64,000 nucleotides of DNA from JAALKW01 sp963974485 (GCA_963974485.1 CAXBBS010000003.1:1-64000); one strand, 5' to 3'; positions 16,586-26,513 are shown, counted from the stretch's first letter. Program-made: numbers and translations. The notes: generated by a model from the sequence alone, not told the origin.

Positions 16586-18439
16586 TTAGAAGATCCGACA
16601 ACTATCCTGACACAGGGGGTTTTCGACAACCTCATCTGTGCTGGCATGGTTGTTTTCAACATCACCGTCATACCTAAATAAGTTTGTTCGGTGTTTGCTG
16701 GAAAACCAACCGCTTTCTGATTGCTCAATAGCCTGACTAATGTCTTCTTTCGATATAGAATCCTTCGTATCACGTTTACTTAACGCTAAACCTGAGGTCA
16801 TACGTTGTTTTAAGCCCGTTATTTCATTTTGAACACAAGCGTAAAGTTTTTGTGTGTTATCCAAGTCAACTATTACTGTGGTTAAGATAGTCTCATCAGC
16901 TTCGGTGGGTAGCACATACACGCCACCTAAACCCTCGACATGTTGTAAATCCAAATACCCTTCAAAACATTGGAAGGTCTCTTGATTAGGATAAGCTGCT
17001 CTCAGCGCATGAATAAATAAAGGTGAATGAAAGCCGTTATTGACAGCTACTGGGTGATAGTCTTTTTGTGCTATGACAGCTTCAAGTAAGAGATGCTCAT
17101 AACTGTATTTCGACGCTTGACCTAAAACACTTTGAGCCAAACTGCGTAATTCTTCATAATTCAACCAGTAAGCACCATGTGGCAAGCTACGAGGATTAGA
17201 AAAAACGGCGTGTACAAGATCAAGATCAGGAGACTCTCCTTGAGGCAGCGATACGCCAGCAAGACCCGTTGCAAACTCAGCAGAGTTCATATCATGCCGA
17301 CCACAGTAAGCCAATAGCTTATACCTTGCGGCGTGCATGGTCGTGTCTTCTGGTGCTTCATGGAGCATAAGTGCTTCGGCATACATTTTATCAGCGATGA
17401 TGGCAAACTTCGGATGCCGCATAGGGGACTCAAGCAGTGCGAGTTCCTCGGTTAAATAACCACCTTGACGATATGACAGCGCACACAGCAAGCGATGTAC
17501 TTCTGACAGATAGTTATCCTCAGGCAGTGGGATATCCTCATCATTAAGCTCAGGTGCTAATGTGCATAACGTTTCTATTGCCTCGTTAATATTCTTAAAA
17601 TATAAGAGGCCTGGTGTGGTAAAATCTTTAAGTAATTTTAGACAATCCGCTATATGTGCATTTCTAGCAAGAAGTGCGTTTATTTTTAGAGAGGATGCGC
17701 CATTTAGGCTAAGCAATCTATAGTTTTCTTGAAGTGCGGCGGCTAAATGCTCAGCACCTCGATCACCCATTTGATTATAATCCAGGTGAAGCGACGTCAG
17801 CGTGGTGTTTACTTTAAGTGCCGTGGCTAAATGCCCAACACCCGCAGCGCCAATTTCATTACTCCTCAGGTCAAGTGCTGTCAGCGTGGTGTTTACTTTA
17901 AGTGCCGTGGCTAAATGCCCAACACCTCGATCACCCATTTGATTACCCCACAGGTGAAGTGACGTCAGCGTGGTGTTTACTTTAAGTACCGCGGCTAAAT
18001 GCTCGGCACCCGCAGCGCCAATTTCATTCCCCCCCAGGTCAAGTGCTGTCAGCGTGGTGTTTACTTTAAGTGCCGTGGCTAAATGCTCAGCACCTCGATC
18101 ACCCATTTGATTATAATCCAGCTGAAGCGACGTCAGCGTGGTGTTTACTTTAAGTGCGGCGGCTAAATGCTCGGCACCCGCAGCGCCAATTTCATTACCC
18201 CCCAGGTTAAGTGCTGTCAGCGTGATGTTTTCTTCAAGTACCGCGGCTAAATGCTCCGCACCTCGATCACTTATTTGATTATCATGCAGGTCAAGTGACG
18301 TCAGTGTGGTGTTTTCTTCAAGTGCTGCGGCTAAATGCTCAGCACCTCGATCACCCATTTGATAACCCCACAGGTCAAGTGCCGTCAGCGTAAGGTCGTT
18401 CGTTTGTAAACGTTCAAGTACTTCATTACTAATAGGCAT
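16586..18439 (-). CDS. Leucine-rich-repeat protein with C-terminal CaaX box
   Basis: The N-terminal 235 residues hold eight 28-residue ribonuclease-inhibitor-type LRRs (pattern NTTLTALDL-GNEIGAAGAEHLA), alternating two subtypes, GDRG and GAAG. The remaining 380 residues are an unrecognised helical domain. The last four residues are CRIF, a CaaX prenylation box, with another Cys four residues earlier; I checked this on the DNA. Bacteria lack protein prenyltransferases, while several Legionella effectors use host ones. A host-membrane-anchored effector is therefore the favoured inference. I choose the ATG at 18439 (MPISNEVLERL) with AAGG eight bases upstream; the frame extends in-frame to 18550. 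Confidence 0.85.
   Translation of the reverse strand: MPISNEVLERLQTNDLTLTALDLWGYQMGDRGAEHLAAALEENTTLTSLDLHDNQISDRGAEHLAAVLEENITLTALNLGGNEIGAAGAEHLAAALKVNTTLTSLQLDYNQMGDRGAEHLATALKVNTTLTALDLGGNEIGAAGAEHLAAVLKVNTTLTSLHLWGNQMGDRGVGHLATALKVNTTLTALDLRSNEIGAAGVGHLATALKVNTTLTSLHLDYNQMGDRGAEHLAAALQENYRLLSLNGASSLKINALLARNAHIADCLKLLKDFTTPGLLYFKNINEAIETLCTLAPELNDEDIPLPEDNYLSEVHRLLCALSYRQGGYLTEELALLESPMRHPKFAIIADKMYAEALMLHEAPEDTTMHAARYKLLAYCGRHDMNSAEFATGLAGVSLPQGESPDLDLVHAVFSNPRSLPHGAYWLNYEELRSLAQSVLGQASKYSYEHLLLEAVIAQKDYHPVAVNNGFHSPLFIHALRAAYPNQETFQCFEGYLDLQHVEGLGGVYVLPTEADETILTTVIVDLDNTQKLYACVQNEITGLKQRMTSGLALSKRDTKDSISKEDISQAIEQSESGWFSSKHRTNLFRYDGDVENNHASTDEVVENPLCQDSCRIF
17735..18400. repeat. 84-bp tandem LRR-coding repeats with a 168-bp super-period
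   Basis: About eight units of 84 bp run in tandem and encode the LRRs. Units of the two subtypes alternate, so identity is highest at 168-bp offsets (for example the repeated words gtgttta ctttaagtg and cacctcgatcacccatttg). This indicates expansion by duplication of two-repeat blocks and predicts length variation by slippage. Confidence 0.85.
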
Positions 18440-18665
18440 GGCAATACCTTGATTTTTGTTTATATTATTAACAGTATAGCAGATGGCAGGTTCTGATTTT
18501 TTACAAGTTAATAATCTTCGTGAGTTTGAGACAGCGTATAGACCATGCATGCGTGTACATCAAGAAAAGTAACCAATCACGCTTGCCTTAATGGATTCAT
18601 TCATTAAGGCATACTATGGTGTTACTAAAAAAGCTTATTGATAGTACTCCAACATACTTCACAGC

Positions 18666-21600
18666 TTACACATGGCTGATAATATCGGGTTGATATAACT
18701 CGTTAACAACAACCGCGGCATTCGGGGGACGATGACTCGACTCTTTTGCGCGACATTGCAAAATTAACGTTGCAAACTTTGGCGGAGTTGTTTCAGGAAC
18801 CTCCTCAAGTCCGCCTTGACCAATCCATTCCATGATTAATTCGGGGCAAGCACGAATCTCATCTTGAAATGGCTCTTGTCGGCTACTCATTTCCCAAAAG
18901 GTCATGCCAAGTGCGTAAATATCAGAAGAAATCGTGCATTTTTCGTCACTATTAACCAGTTCAGGTGCCTTCCAACACAAGGTACCCGAAGCTTGCTCGC
19001 TTGACAGCGGAGCTATTTCAGCTTTCACCGTAGACAAACCAAAGTCTGCCAATTTTGCGTTCCCATGCGCATCAAGAAGTACATTCATGCTTTTTAAATC
19101 ACAATGAATAATTTGATGTTCATGCAAATAATATAGGCCGATGGTGATGTGTTTGGCAATGGATAAACGCATCGTCCATGGTAAATCAGCTGTACTATGT
19201 AAAAGGTGGTGCAACGACCCCGCCATTAATTCCATAACCATGCTGTAATTGCCTGGCTCTACACATACCCCCCACAAGGTCACAATGTTGGGATGATGTA
19301 AGGGTGCGTGACACTCAGCTTCAGCTCGAAAATTCGTGACTGCATCAGGCGATAATTCAGCCGCATGTAATTCTTTTATAGCAACATCCGTGAATTTCTG
19401 CCATTTCCCTTGGTAAACAACGCCAAAACCACCCGATCCTAGGCGTTTGCCATAATCAACTTGCAAATGTTTAGATGCAATAAGTGTGGCCTGAACCGGC
19501 CCAATGATACCTACGTCTTCAACAGAAACATGAGCATCAGGTGATGGAGGTATCGCTTGATTGAGTACTAACAAAAGTTCATGTGCATGGTCCCGAATAT
19601 AGCTATTGCTACTTGTTTGGAATAATTCGTCGACAATAGCCCGTGCGCCCGCATGAATCATGGCTTGTTTATTCTCGATATTATCGATACTTAACGTCAT
19701 CAGCGCATCGGAAACCGCTTGTTTAATGTTTTCTTCTGGCCGCTCTAGCAACGCGACCAGAATCGGAATCGCATGATGTTCCCGAATGATATTTTGACCA
19801 CGCTGATGAACCAATGTAGTTTTCCAACCCGCAAGACTGGAAAGAGCGCCTACGGCATAGATCACAATTTTATCGTTAGGATGTCGTAGTAAATCAATTA
19901 TTTTTTGGACTGAATCAGGGATATCAAGTATGATATTTTGATTAATTTCATGATTACGAGCAAAATTTCTTAAGGCACCAATGGCCGACTTTTGCACCAA
20001 TGCATTTTCATCATTAAGCAAGTTCACCAACGCCACAAGACCACCCGCTTCTCCTATCGCATTTCTGTTGGCGAAATGACCGGTTAAATATCCCACAGCC
20101 GCTGTAGCATTTCCTTTAACGATTGCATCTTTATCACCGAGCGACATCACTAAGGCCCTAAATCCATCGACTTCTCGTAAGGCATCTTCGTTTGTGGTGT
20201 TATAAAAGACGAGATTTTTCAAAGCACCCGAGGCGTTTTGTCTCACGATGACATCGCGGTCACCGAGCAAATTGACTAAAAGTATGAGTCCACCCGCTTC
20301 TCGTACGGCATCCTTATTCGTGGTGTTCGATGATAATTTTGCCAAAGCACCCGACGCCCGTCGACTCATCATTAAGTCATCGCCTCCAAGCGACGTCACC
20401 AAGGGCAGAAGCCCACCGGCTTCTCTTACGGCATCCTGATTAGCCGTGTTCGTGGCTAGGTTTTCTAACACACCCGCCGCTCGTCTCCTCACGATTGCAT
20501 TATTGTCGCCGAGCAGCATGACCAGGGGTAGAAGCCCACCGACTTCTCGTATCTTATCTTGGTTTGTAACGTTTATGGCTAAGCTTCGCAAAGCCGAGGT
20601 GGCATTTTGTTTCACGGTTCTATCGCGATCACCAAGCAGCATGACCAGGGGTTCAAGTCCACCGGCTTCTCTCACGGCATCCTGGTTCGCTATGTTCGAG
20701 GCTAATTTTGCCAAGGCACCTGCCGCCCGTCGTTTCATCACCACCTCATGACTACCGAGCAACGTCACCAAGGGCAGAAGCCCACCGGCTACTCGTATCT
20801 CATCTTGGTTGATGACGTTCAAAGCTAAGTTTTCTAAAGCACCCAAAGCATTTTGTATTACGATTGCATCGCTATCACCAAGCAACATGACCAGGGGTAC
20901 AAGTCCACCGGCTTCTCGTATGCCATCCTGGTTTATTGTGTTTTGTGCTAGTTGCAGTAACGCTTTAGAAGCATTTTTTCGTAGATCAACATATTGGCTA
21001 TCCAGTAGTTGTATGAGGGAATTAAGTCCTCCAGCATCACGAATAATGTCTCGACCTTTCTCGTTTTCAGTCAATTTCAAGATGACCAAAACAGCGTTTT
21101 TTCGAACGTTAATATCCTTATCAATAAATAGATTCAATAACGCGGTCATGCATTCAACGTCGCAGACCAACGCTTGATTCAACTCATTTTCGACTAGATT
21201 TAATAACGCACCCGCTGCATTTTTTCGTACGACAAAATATTCATCACGAAGAAGCCCTACGAGCCGTGGAATGCCCCCATCTTCACGTATAACATCTTGA
21301 TTGACTGCGTTTGTAGACAGGCTTAATAATGCACTAGCTGCGTTGCCTCGTACAAACTTATCCACATCGCCCAGTAATTTTACTAGATAAGCAATACCAC
21401 CTGCATCACGAATAACGTCTCGACCTTTCTCGTTTTCAGCTAATTTCAAGATGACCAAAACCGCGTTTTGTCGAACGTTAATATCCTTATCAATAAACAG
21501 ATTCAATAACGCGGTCATGCATTCAACGTCGCAGACCAAGGATTGATTCAACTCATTTTCGATTAGATTTAATAACGCACCCGCTGCATTTTTTCGTACG

Positions 21601-23663
21601 ACAAAATATTCATCACGAAGAAGCCCTACTAGCCGTGGAATACCCTCATCTTCACGAATAACAGCTTGATTGACTGTGTTTGTAGATAGGCTTAATAATG
21701 CACTAGCAGCACTCCCTCGTACAAACTTATCCAAATCACTCAATGATTTTATCAAAGCAATAATACCACCGGTTTCTCGTATAGCATCCTGGTTCGCCGT
21801 GTTAGGGGCTAATTTTTCTAAAGTAATTGCCGCCCGTCGCCTCACGGTTGTATCATCATCCCCTAGCAACTTCACTAAAGGTATGATCCCTCCTGCTTTT
21901 CGTATTGCATCTTGATTCGTGACGTTCGTCGCTAAGCTTCGTAAAATCGAAGTGACATATTGTTTTACTGATTTATCGTTGTTATCGATCGACATGACCA
22001 CGGGCAGAAGCCCACCGGCTTCTCGTATGGCATCCTGATTCGCGGTGTTCGCAGCTAAATTTGCCAAAGCACCTGCCGCCCGTCGCTTCACGGTTCCATC
22101 ATGGTCACTGAGCAACATGACCAGAGGTGCAAGTCCACCGGCGTTTCGTATTTCATCTTGGTGGGTGGCATTAAGAGCCAAGCCTCGTAGAACCGAGGTG
22201 ACATTTTGTCTTACGGCTACATCACGATGCTCTAGATTCTTAACATGCTCTTGTATGTCGGATTGCTCTGTACATTCTGATTGAGTAGGCGCAGCTGTAG
22301 AAGCATCAGCGCGAGTATACGTCATGGTTTGTAATAGACGGGAAATCTCTCTTGCAACAGGACGTGCGTCTGGATCTGCAGACCAACAGGATTGAATCAG
22401 CCTATCAAGTTCTAATGGAATATCCGTGGGTATCGTTTCGCGAAATCCTCGTTTTACTTCTGACATGACGTTGCGAGATGCTATGGAGGTATACGGCATC
22501 TTGCTTGTCATGAGTGTCCACAATAATAATCCAAAACTGTAAACATCAGAGGCCTTCGTTAACTCTGCACGACGCCTCCAACTTTCTGGCGCTTGCCAAC
22601 GTACTTCTGGACTGAACGCTGAAACACTAGCCAAACTCATCGCCCGTGTCTTGACCAAACCAAAATCGGTCCATTTGGCTTGTTTGTACTGATTGACGCC
22701 AATATGATTGGGTTTAATATCGCCATGAATAATATCTTGATCATGTAAATAAGTCAGTCCTCGCGCCAAATCTTGCGCCATACGAAAACGTTCGTGCGCG
22801 TTTAACGTGGTCAGCACTTGACTTAAATTACCGTTCTCCATCACCCCCATTAACAAGCACAAGCCTGTTTCTTCAAAAGAGGCTCCATAAAATGGGGTGA
22901 TATAGTCATTATGCAATCGACTCATGACTTTGGCTTCACGTATAAAGTGATGACGTTCATGTTCTGCTTCTAAACGTTCCAGCCATTTAATCGTGACCGG
23001 TTGATCGCGCCACGTACCATGATAAAGAGCGCCTAGAGCACTTTTACAAATTTTGTCATGGAACACAATATCCGAAAAATTGACCATCAATTCTTTAGGT
23101 AATAACAAGTGATCGGTTGTTGCAGGAGGCTGTGTTAATTGCACGATGCGTTCTTCTAATGATCTCATTTGTTGATGTACAATCAGGCTTATATCGGCAT
23201 GATTAAAATGAGCTGCTTGAAGTTCATAAAAATGCGCTGTTTGTTGAGCAAGTAATTCTTGATGATCCTGTGCTTCATGGCGACGATCCCGATCGCAATC
23301 CATTAACGATTGTGCGGTAAGCCCAATATGCAATACAGGTACGAGCTCAAGTATCTTTGATTTTAACGACTCAATTTGGTCAGCATACTTTCCGGCATAG
23401 ATAAAACGTTCCAAGCGACCTTTTGACGAGGTTTTCTCAACAAAAGCAATGGTTTCATCACAGCACTCCTTCAAATCCAGTAAACTTTTTTTGAATTGAT
23501 CGGTGTCAGGCAAACTGATCAGGCCATCGATCGAGGTAACAATACGATCAATCAACTCAGTCAATGAACGAAATTTTAATTTGTTATTTTCGACTAAAGC
23601 AATTTGGTTTTGGATAAGCTGTGCAAGTTTAATAAGATCTTGTAAAATATCAGACGGTGACAT
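18666..23663 (-). CDS. Dual protein kinase with armadillo-repeat array
   Basis: This 1665-residue protein has an N-terminal helical bundle (1-180), a first TKL-like kinase (about 200-445), around twenty ARM repeats of about 41 residues (about 470-1365) and a second kinase (1404-1655). Kinase 1 has VTIK Lys226, HGD Asp315 and DFG Asp333 but a poor glycine loop. Kinase 2 has GSGGFG, VAIK Lys1430, HCD Asp1522 and DFG Asp1540, so both keep the catalytic Lys/Asp/Asp. In each HRD the Arg is replaced (G, C). The N-terminal bundle resembles the MLKL-type four-helix domain in layout (inference). The architecture is eukaryotic in style, so a host-directed effector acquired from a protist is plausible. 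It lies beside the LRR-CaaX gene. Confidence 0.88.
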   Translation of the reverse strand: MSPSDILQDLIKLAQLIQNQIALVENNKLKFRSLTELIDRIVTSIDGLISLPDTDQFKKSLLDLKECCDETIAFVEKTSSKGRLERFIYAGKYADQIESLKSKILELVPVLHIGLTAQSLMDCDRDRRHEAQDHQELLAQQTAHFYELQAAHFNHADISLIVHQQMRSLEERIVQLTQPPATTDHLLLPKELMVNFSDIVFHDKICKSALGALYHGTWRDQPVTIKWLERLEAEHERHHFIREAKVMSRLHNDYITPFYGASFEETGLCLLMGVMENGNLSQVLTTLNAHERFRMAQDLARGLTYLHDQDIIHGDIKPNHIGVNQYKQAKWTDFGLVKTRAMSLASVSAFSPEVRWQAPESWRRRAELTKASDVYSFGLLLWTLMTSKMPYTSIASRNVMSEVKRGFRETIPTDIPLELDRLIQSCWSADPDARPVAREISRLLQTMTYTRADASTAAPTQSECTEQSDIQEHVKNLEHRDVAVRQNVTSVLRGLALNATHQDEIRNAGGLAPLVMLLSDHDGTVKRRAAGALANLAANTANQDAIREAGGLLPVVMSIDNNDKSVKQYVTSILRSLATNVTNQDAIRKAGGIIPLVKLLGDDDTTVRRRAAITLEKLAPNTANQDAIRETGGIIALIKSLSDLDKFVRGSAASALLSLSTNTVNQAVIREDEGIPRLVGLLRDEYFVVRKNAAGALLNLIENELNQSLVCDVECMTALLNLFIDKDINVRQNAVLVILKLAENEKGRDVIRDAGGIAYLVKLLGDVDKFVRGNAASALLSLSTNAVNQDVIREDGGIPRLVGLLRDEYFVVRKNAAGALLNLVENELNQALVCDVECMTALLNLFIDKDINVRKNAVLVILKLTENEKGRDIIRDAGGLNSLIQLLDSQYVDLRKNASKALLQLAQNTINQDGIREAGGLVPLVMLLGDSDAIVIQNALGALENLALNVINQDEIRVAGGLLPLVTLLGSHEVVMKRRAAGALAKLASNIANQDAVREAGGLEPLVMLLGDRDRTVKQNATSALRSLAINVTNQDKIREVGGLLPLVMLLGDNNAIVRRRAAGVLENLATNTANQDAVREAGGLLPLVTSLGGDDLMMSRRASGALAKLSSNTTNKDAVREAGGLILLVNLLGDRDVIVRQNASGALKNLVFYNTTNEDALREVDGFRALVMSLGDKDAIVKGNATAAVGYLTGHFANRNAIGEAGGLVALVNLLNDENALVQKSAIGALRNFARNHEINQNIILDIPDSVQKIIDLLRHPNDKIVIYAVGALSSLAGWKTTLVHQRGQNIIREHHAIPILVALLERPEENIKQAVSDALMTLSIDNIENKQAMIHAGARAIVDELFQTSSNSYIRDHAHELLLVLNQAIPPSPDAHVSVEDVGIIGPVQATLIASKHLQVDYGKRLGSGGFGVVYQGKWQKFTDVAIKELHAAELSPDAVTNFRAEAECHAPLHHPNIVTLWGVCVEPGNYSMVMELMAGSLHHLLHSTADLPWTMRLSIAKHITIGLYYLHEHQIIHCDLKSMNVLLDAHGNAKLADFGLSTVKAEIAPLSSEQASGTLCWKAPELVNSDEKCTISSDIYALGMTFWEMSSRQEPFQDEIRACPELIMEWIGQGGLEEVPETTPPKFATLILQCRAKESSHRPPNAAVVVNELYQPDIISHV
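21033..21732. repeat. 369-bp tandem duplication within the ARM array
   Basis: Bases 21033-21363 and 21402-21732 are about nine-tenths identical at an offset of exactly 369 bp (123 codons, three ARM repeats). Both copies encode FVRGSAASALLSLSTN, LVGLLRDEYFVVRKNAAGAL and DVECMTALLNLFIDKDINV. The duplication is in frame and recent compared with the other, more diverged ARM units. Confidence 0.85.
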
Positions 23664-23943
23664 AATAATTTATTATCTACATGGTTGAAGTTAAAAAAAG
23701 CGTTGACAAAAGTGCTCTCGTAGAAGCACCCCAATCATTCGCTACAACGAAAGCTACAACAAAGCTCATACTAAACAGTATGCTCTATATAAAATCAATA
23801 AAAACGTCATGTTATCAGAGATTTAGGGTGAGTAACAGCCATTTTTATTAAAAAATTAAACGTATAACCACACAATCCACATGCACTTTTTAATGCACCC
23901 ACATCGAATGAATCATGCTTAAATAAAACATCGTTCTATCTTA

Positions 23944-24381
23944 TTACTCCCGAGAAACACGTAACATCCAACGTGCTTTTTCATGCGCGCTGATGCGATC
24001 GCTTAAGATATTAACCGAACCTTCATCATTGATTTCTTGAGCAAGTTTCATGGCACGATTAAGATCAATAACTAACGCATCATTATCGTCCGCAAGCTCT
24101 GCAACCATTTGATTGGCGTTTGCGCTAGAATCGCCATCTTTAATGCTGTTTAACTGCTCAAAATCCTTAAACGTCGCAGGTGCTAAATGATCCATAATAC
24201 GAAGCTGCTCCGCAATCGCGTCGACAGCTAAAGCTAGTTCTTGATATTGACCCTCAAATAATTCATGTAAAGCTTTGAACTGCGGGCCTGTAACATGCCA
24301 ATGATAATTTTGTGTTTTAAGATACAAGGCGTAAGTATCAGCCAAAAGAACTTCGAGTTGAGCTAGTAAATCATGACGCAT
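23944..24381 (-). CDS. dps: Dps family DNA-binding ferritin-like protein
   Basis: Dps forms dodecamers that oxidise and store iron with peroxide and protect DNA. The 145-residue four-helix protein shows YHWHVTGPQFKALHELFEGQYQEL, holding the ferroxidase His/Asp/Glu ligands, and AVDAIAEQLR. The short, poorly charged N-terminus means DNA binding through a lysine tail is unlikely. It is a single gene; the 280 bp between it and the kinase gene show no other feature that I can support. Confidence 0.93.
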   Translation of the reverse strand: MRHDLLAQLEVLLADTYALYLKTQNYHWHVTGPQFKALHELFEGQYQELALAVDAIAEQLRIMDHLAPATFKDFEQLNSIKDGDSSANANQMVAELADDNDALVIDLNRAMKLAQEINDEGSVNILSDRISAHEKARWMLRVSRE

Positions 24382-24450
24382 AATAAACTACAAATTAACT
24401 CAATGAGACTTAATTTAAAGCATAGATTGATGTGCTTAAAAAACAAGTAA

Positions 24451-24480
24451 AAAAAACCCGCTTAATTAAGCGGGTTTTTT
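24451..24480. terminator. Intrinsic terminator of groESL
   Basis: The perfect palindrome CCCGCTTAATTAAGCGGG (24457-24474) is flanked by A6 and T6 and lies about 40 bp past the groL stop. The symmetric flanks allow termination in both directions. Confidence 0.88.
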
Positions 24481-24520
24481 TCATGGTCGAACGAGTCGAA
24501 CAGGTTGTATAAGCAAGCAA

Positions 24521-26191
24521 TTACATCATGCCGCCCATACCTCCCATGCCACCCATGCCGCCCATACCGCCCATACCGCCCATATCTCCGGCGCTACCAG
24601 CAGCATCATCTTCTTTAGGTGCTTCTGCAACCATGCACTCTGTTGTGAGCATAAGGCTTGCAACAGATGCAGCATTTTGAAGTGCTGTACGTGTTACTTT
24701 AGTAGGGTCAAGAATACCTAACTCAACCATATCGCCATATTCACCGTTCGCTGCGTTAAAGCCTTGGTTGCCTTTAGCTTCAGCTACTTTGTTCACAACA
24801 ACAGATGCTTCATAACCTGCGTTTGAAACGATTTGACGTAAAGGAGCTTCCATTGCACGACGTAAAATATCAATTCCCATCGTTTGATCGTGGTTGCTGC
24901 CTTTCAAGTTAGCCAAGACTGCTTGTGCGCGAATTAATGCAACACCACCACCCGCAACAATACCTTCTTCAACCGCTGCGCGTGTTGCATGTAATGCATC
25001 TTCAACTCGTGCTTTTTTCTCTTTCATTTCAACTTCAGTCGCTGCACCTACTTTGATCACTGCAACGCCGCCTGCTAATTTAGCAACACGCTCTTGCAAT
25101 TTTTCACGATCGTAGTCAGATGTGGTTTCTTCCATTTGTGCACGAATTTGAGTAATACGCGCATCAATTTGAGCTGCTTGACCTTCACCATCAATAATAA
25201 CGGTATTTTCTTTTGTGATCACAATACGTTTAGCCGAACCTAAATCTTCTAACGTAGCTGTTTCTAAGCTCTTACCAATTTCTTCAGAAATAACTTCAGC
25301 ATTGGTCAAGATAGCAATATCTTGCAACATAGACTTACGACGATCGCCAAAGCCAGGTGCTTTAACCGCACATACTTTAACAATGCCACGCATGTTGTTA
25401 ACAACCAAGGTCGCTAATGCTTCACCATCAACATCTTCAGCAATGATCAAAAGCGGACGACCAGATTTAGCAACAGCTTCCAATGTAGGAATCATGTCAC
25501 GAATGTTCGATACTTTTTTATCAACCAACAGAATGTGCGGCTGCTCAAGTTCTGTTGTCATGCTTTGTTGATTATTAATAAAGTAAGGTGAGATATATCC
25601 ACGATCAAACTGCATGCCTTCAACAACAGACAATTCATTTTCGAGGCCATTACCGTCTTCAACGGTGATAACACCTTCTTTACCTACTTTAGCCATCGCT
25701 TCAGCAATAATCGAACCGACTGCTTCATCAGAGTTAGCTGAAATCGTACCAACTTGCGCGATAGCTTTGCCATCTTTGCATGGCTTAGACATGCTATGCA
25801 GTTCGCTAACAACAGCAGCAACTGCGGTATCAATACCACGTTTCAAATCCATTGGGTTCATGCCAGCAGCAACAGCTTTATGACCTTCAACCAAAATTGA
25901 ACGCGCTAATACCGTTGCAGTTGTTGTTCCGTCACCGGCTGTATCCGATGTTTTAGAAGCAACTTCTTTAACCATCTGTGCGCCCATGTTTTTGAAACGC
26001 TCAGAAAATTCAATTTCTTTAGCAACAGAAACACCGTCTTTTGTTACGGTAGGTGCGCCATAAGCTTTTTCAAGTACAACATTACGTCCACGTGGACCCA
26101 TCGTCACTTGAACCGCGTTTGCTAACGCGTTAACACCAGAAAGCATTAATTGGCGTGCTTCATCACCAAAACGTACGTCTTTACTAGCCAT
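24521..26191 (-). CDS. groL: Chaperonin GroEL (Hsp60)
   Basis: GroEL forms the double-ring folding chamber. The 556-residue protein starts ASKDVRFGDEARQLMLSGVN, carries GDGTTTATVLARSI and ends in GGM repeats, the flexible tail inside the ring. The spread of apical, intermediate and equatorial domains is full length. It follows groS by 28 bp under a sigma-32 type promoter. Confidence 0.99.
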   Translation of the reverse strand: MASKDVRFGDEARQLMLSGVNALANAVQVTMGPRGRNVVLEKAYGAPTVTKDGVSVAKEIEFSERFKNMGAQMVKEVASKTSDTAGDGTTTATVLARSILVEGHKAVAAGMNPMDLKRGIDTAVAAVVSELHSMSKPCKDGKAIAQVGTISANSDEAVGSIIAEAMAKVGKEGVITVEDGNGLENELSVVEGMQFDRGYISPYFINNQQSMTTELEQPHILLVDKKVSNIRDMIPTLEAVAKSGRPLLIIAEDVDGEALATLVVNNMRGIVKVCAVKAPGFGDRRKSMLQDIAILTNAEVISEEIGKSLETATLEDLGSAKRIVITKENTVIIDGEGQAAQIDARITQIRAQMEETTSDYDREKLQERVAKLAGGVAVIKVGAATEVEMKEKKARVEDALHATRAAVEEGIVAGGGVALIRAQAVLANLKGSNHDQTMGIDILRRAMEAPLRQIVSNAGYEASVVVNKVAEAKGNQGFNAANGEYGDMVELGILDPTKVTRTALQNAASVASLMLTTECMVAEAPKEDDAAGSAGDMGGMGGMGGMGGMGGMGGMM

Positions 26192-26219
26192 GTTTAAATC
26201 TCCTTAAACAATAATAAAA

Positions 26220-26513
26220 TTATTTCGCGTTCACAACAGCCATGATGTCGTCTTCACGCATCACAACCACGTCATCACCGTCGATTTTAATTTCAGTACC
26301 AGAATATTTACCAAACAGTACGGTATCGCCAACTTGAACGGCAAGCGCACAAATTTCGCCATTGTCCAAACGTTTGCCTGTACCAATAGCTACAACTTCA
26401 CCACGCATGGGTTTTTCTGCAGCGCTATCTGGAATAAGGATACCACCAGCTGATGTACGTTCTTCTTCCATACGGCGAACGACGACGCGATCATGTAAAG
26501 GACGGATGTTCAT
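26220..26513 (-). CDS. groS: Co-chaperonin GroES (Hsp10)
   Basis: This 97-residue protein has the family start MNIRPLHDRVVVRR, the mobile loop EEERTSAGGILIPDSA and GDTVLFGKYSGTEIK. It caps GroEL. It is the first gene of the groSL operon, with GGAG upstream of the ATG and the heat-shock promoter at 26635-26660. Confidence 0.99.
   Translation of the reverse strand: MNIRPLHDRVVVRRMEEERTSAGGILIPDSAAEKPMRGEVVAIGTGKRLDNGEICALAVQVGDTVLFGKYSGTEIKIDGDDVVVMREDDIMAVVNAK

Noticed and set aside
20248..22284. Series of long plus-strand frames opposite the ARM array
   Set aside because: They recur at the ARM period and arise from repeated codon patterns in the real gene on the other strand.
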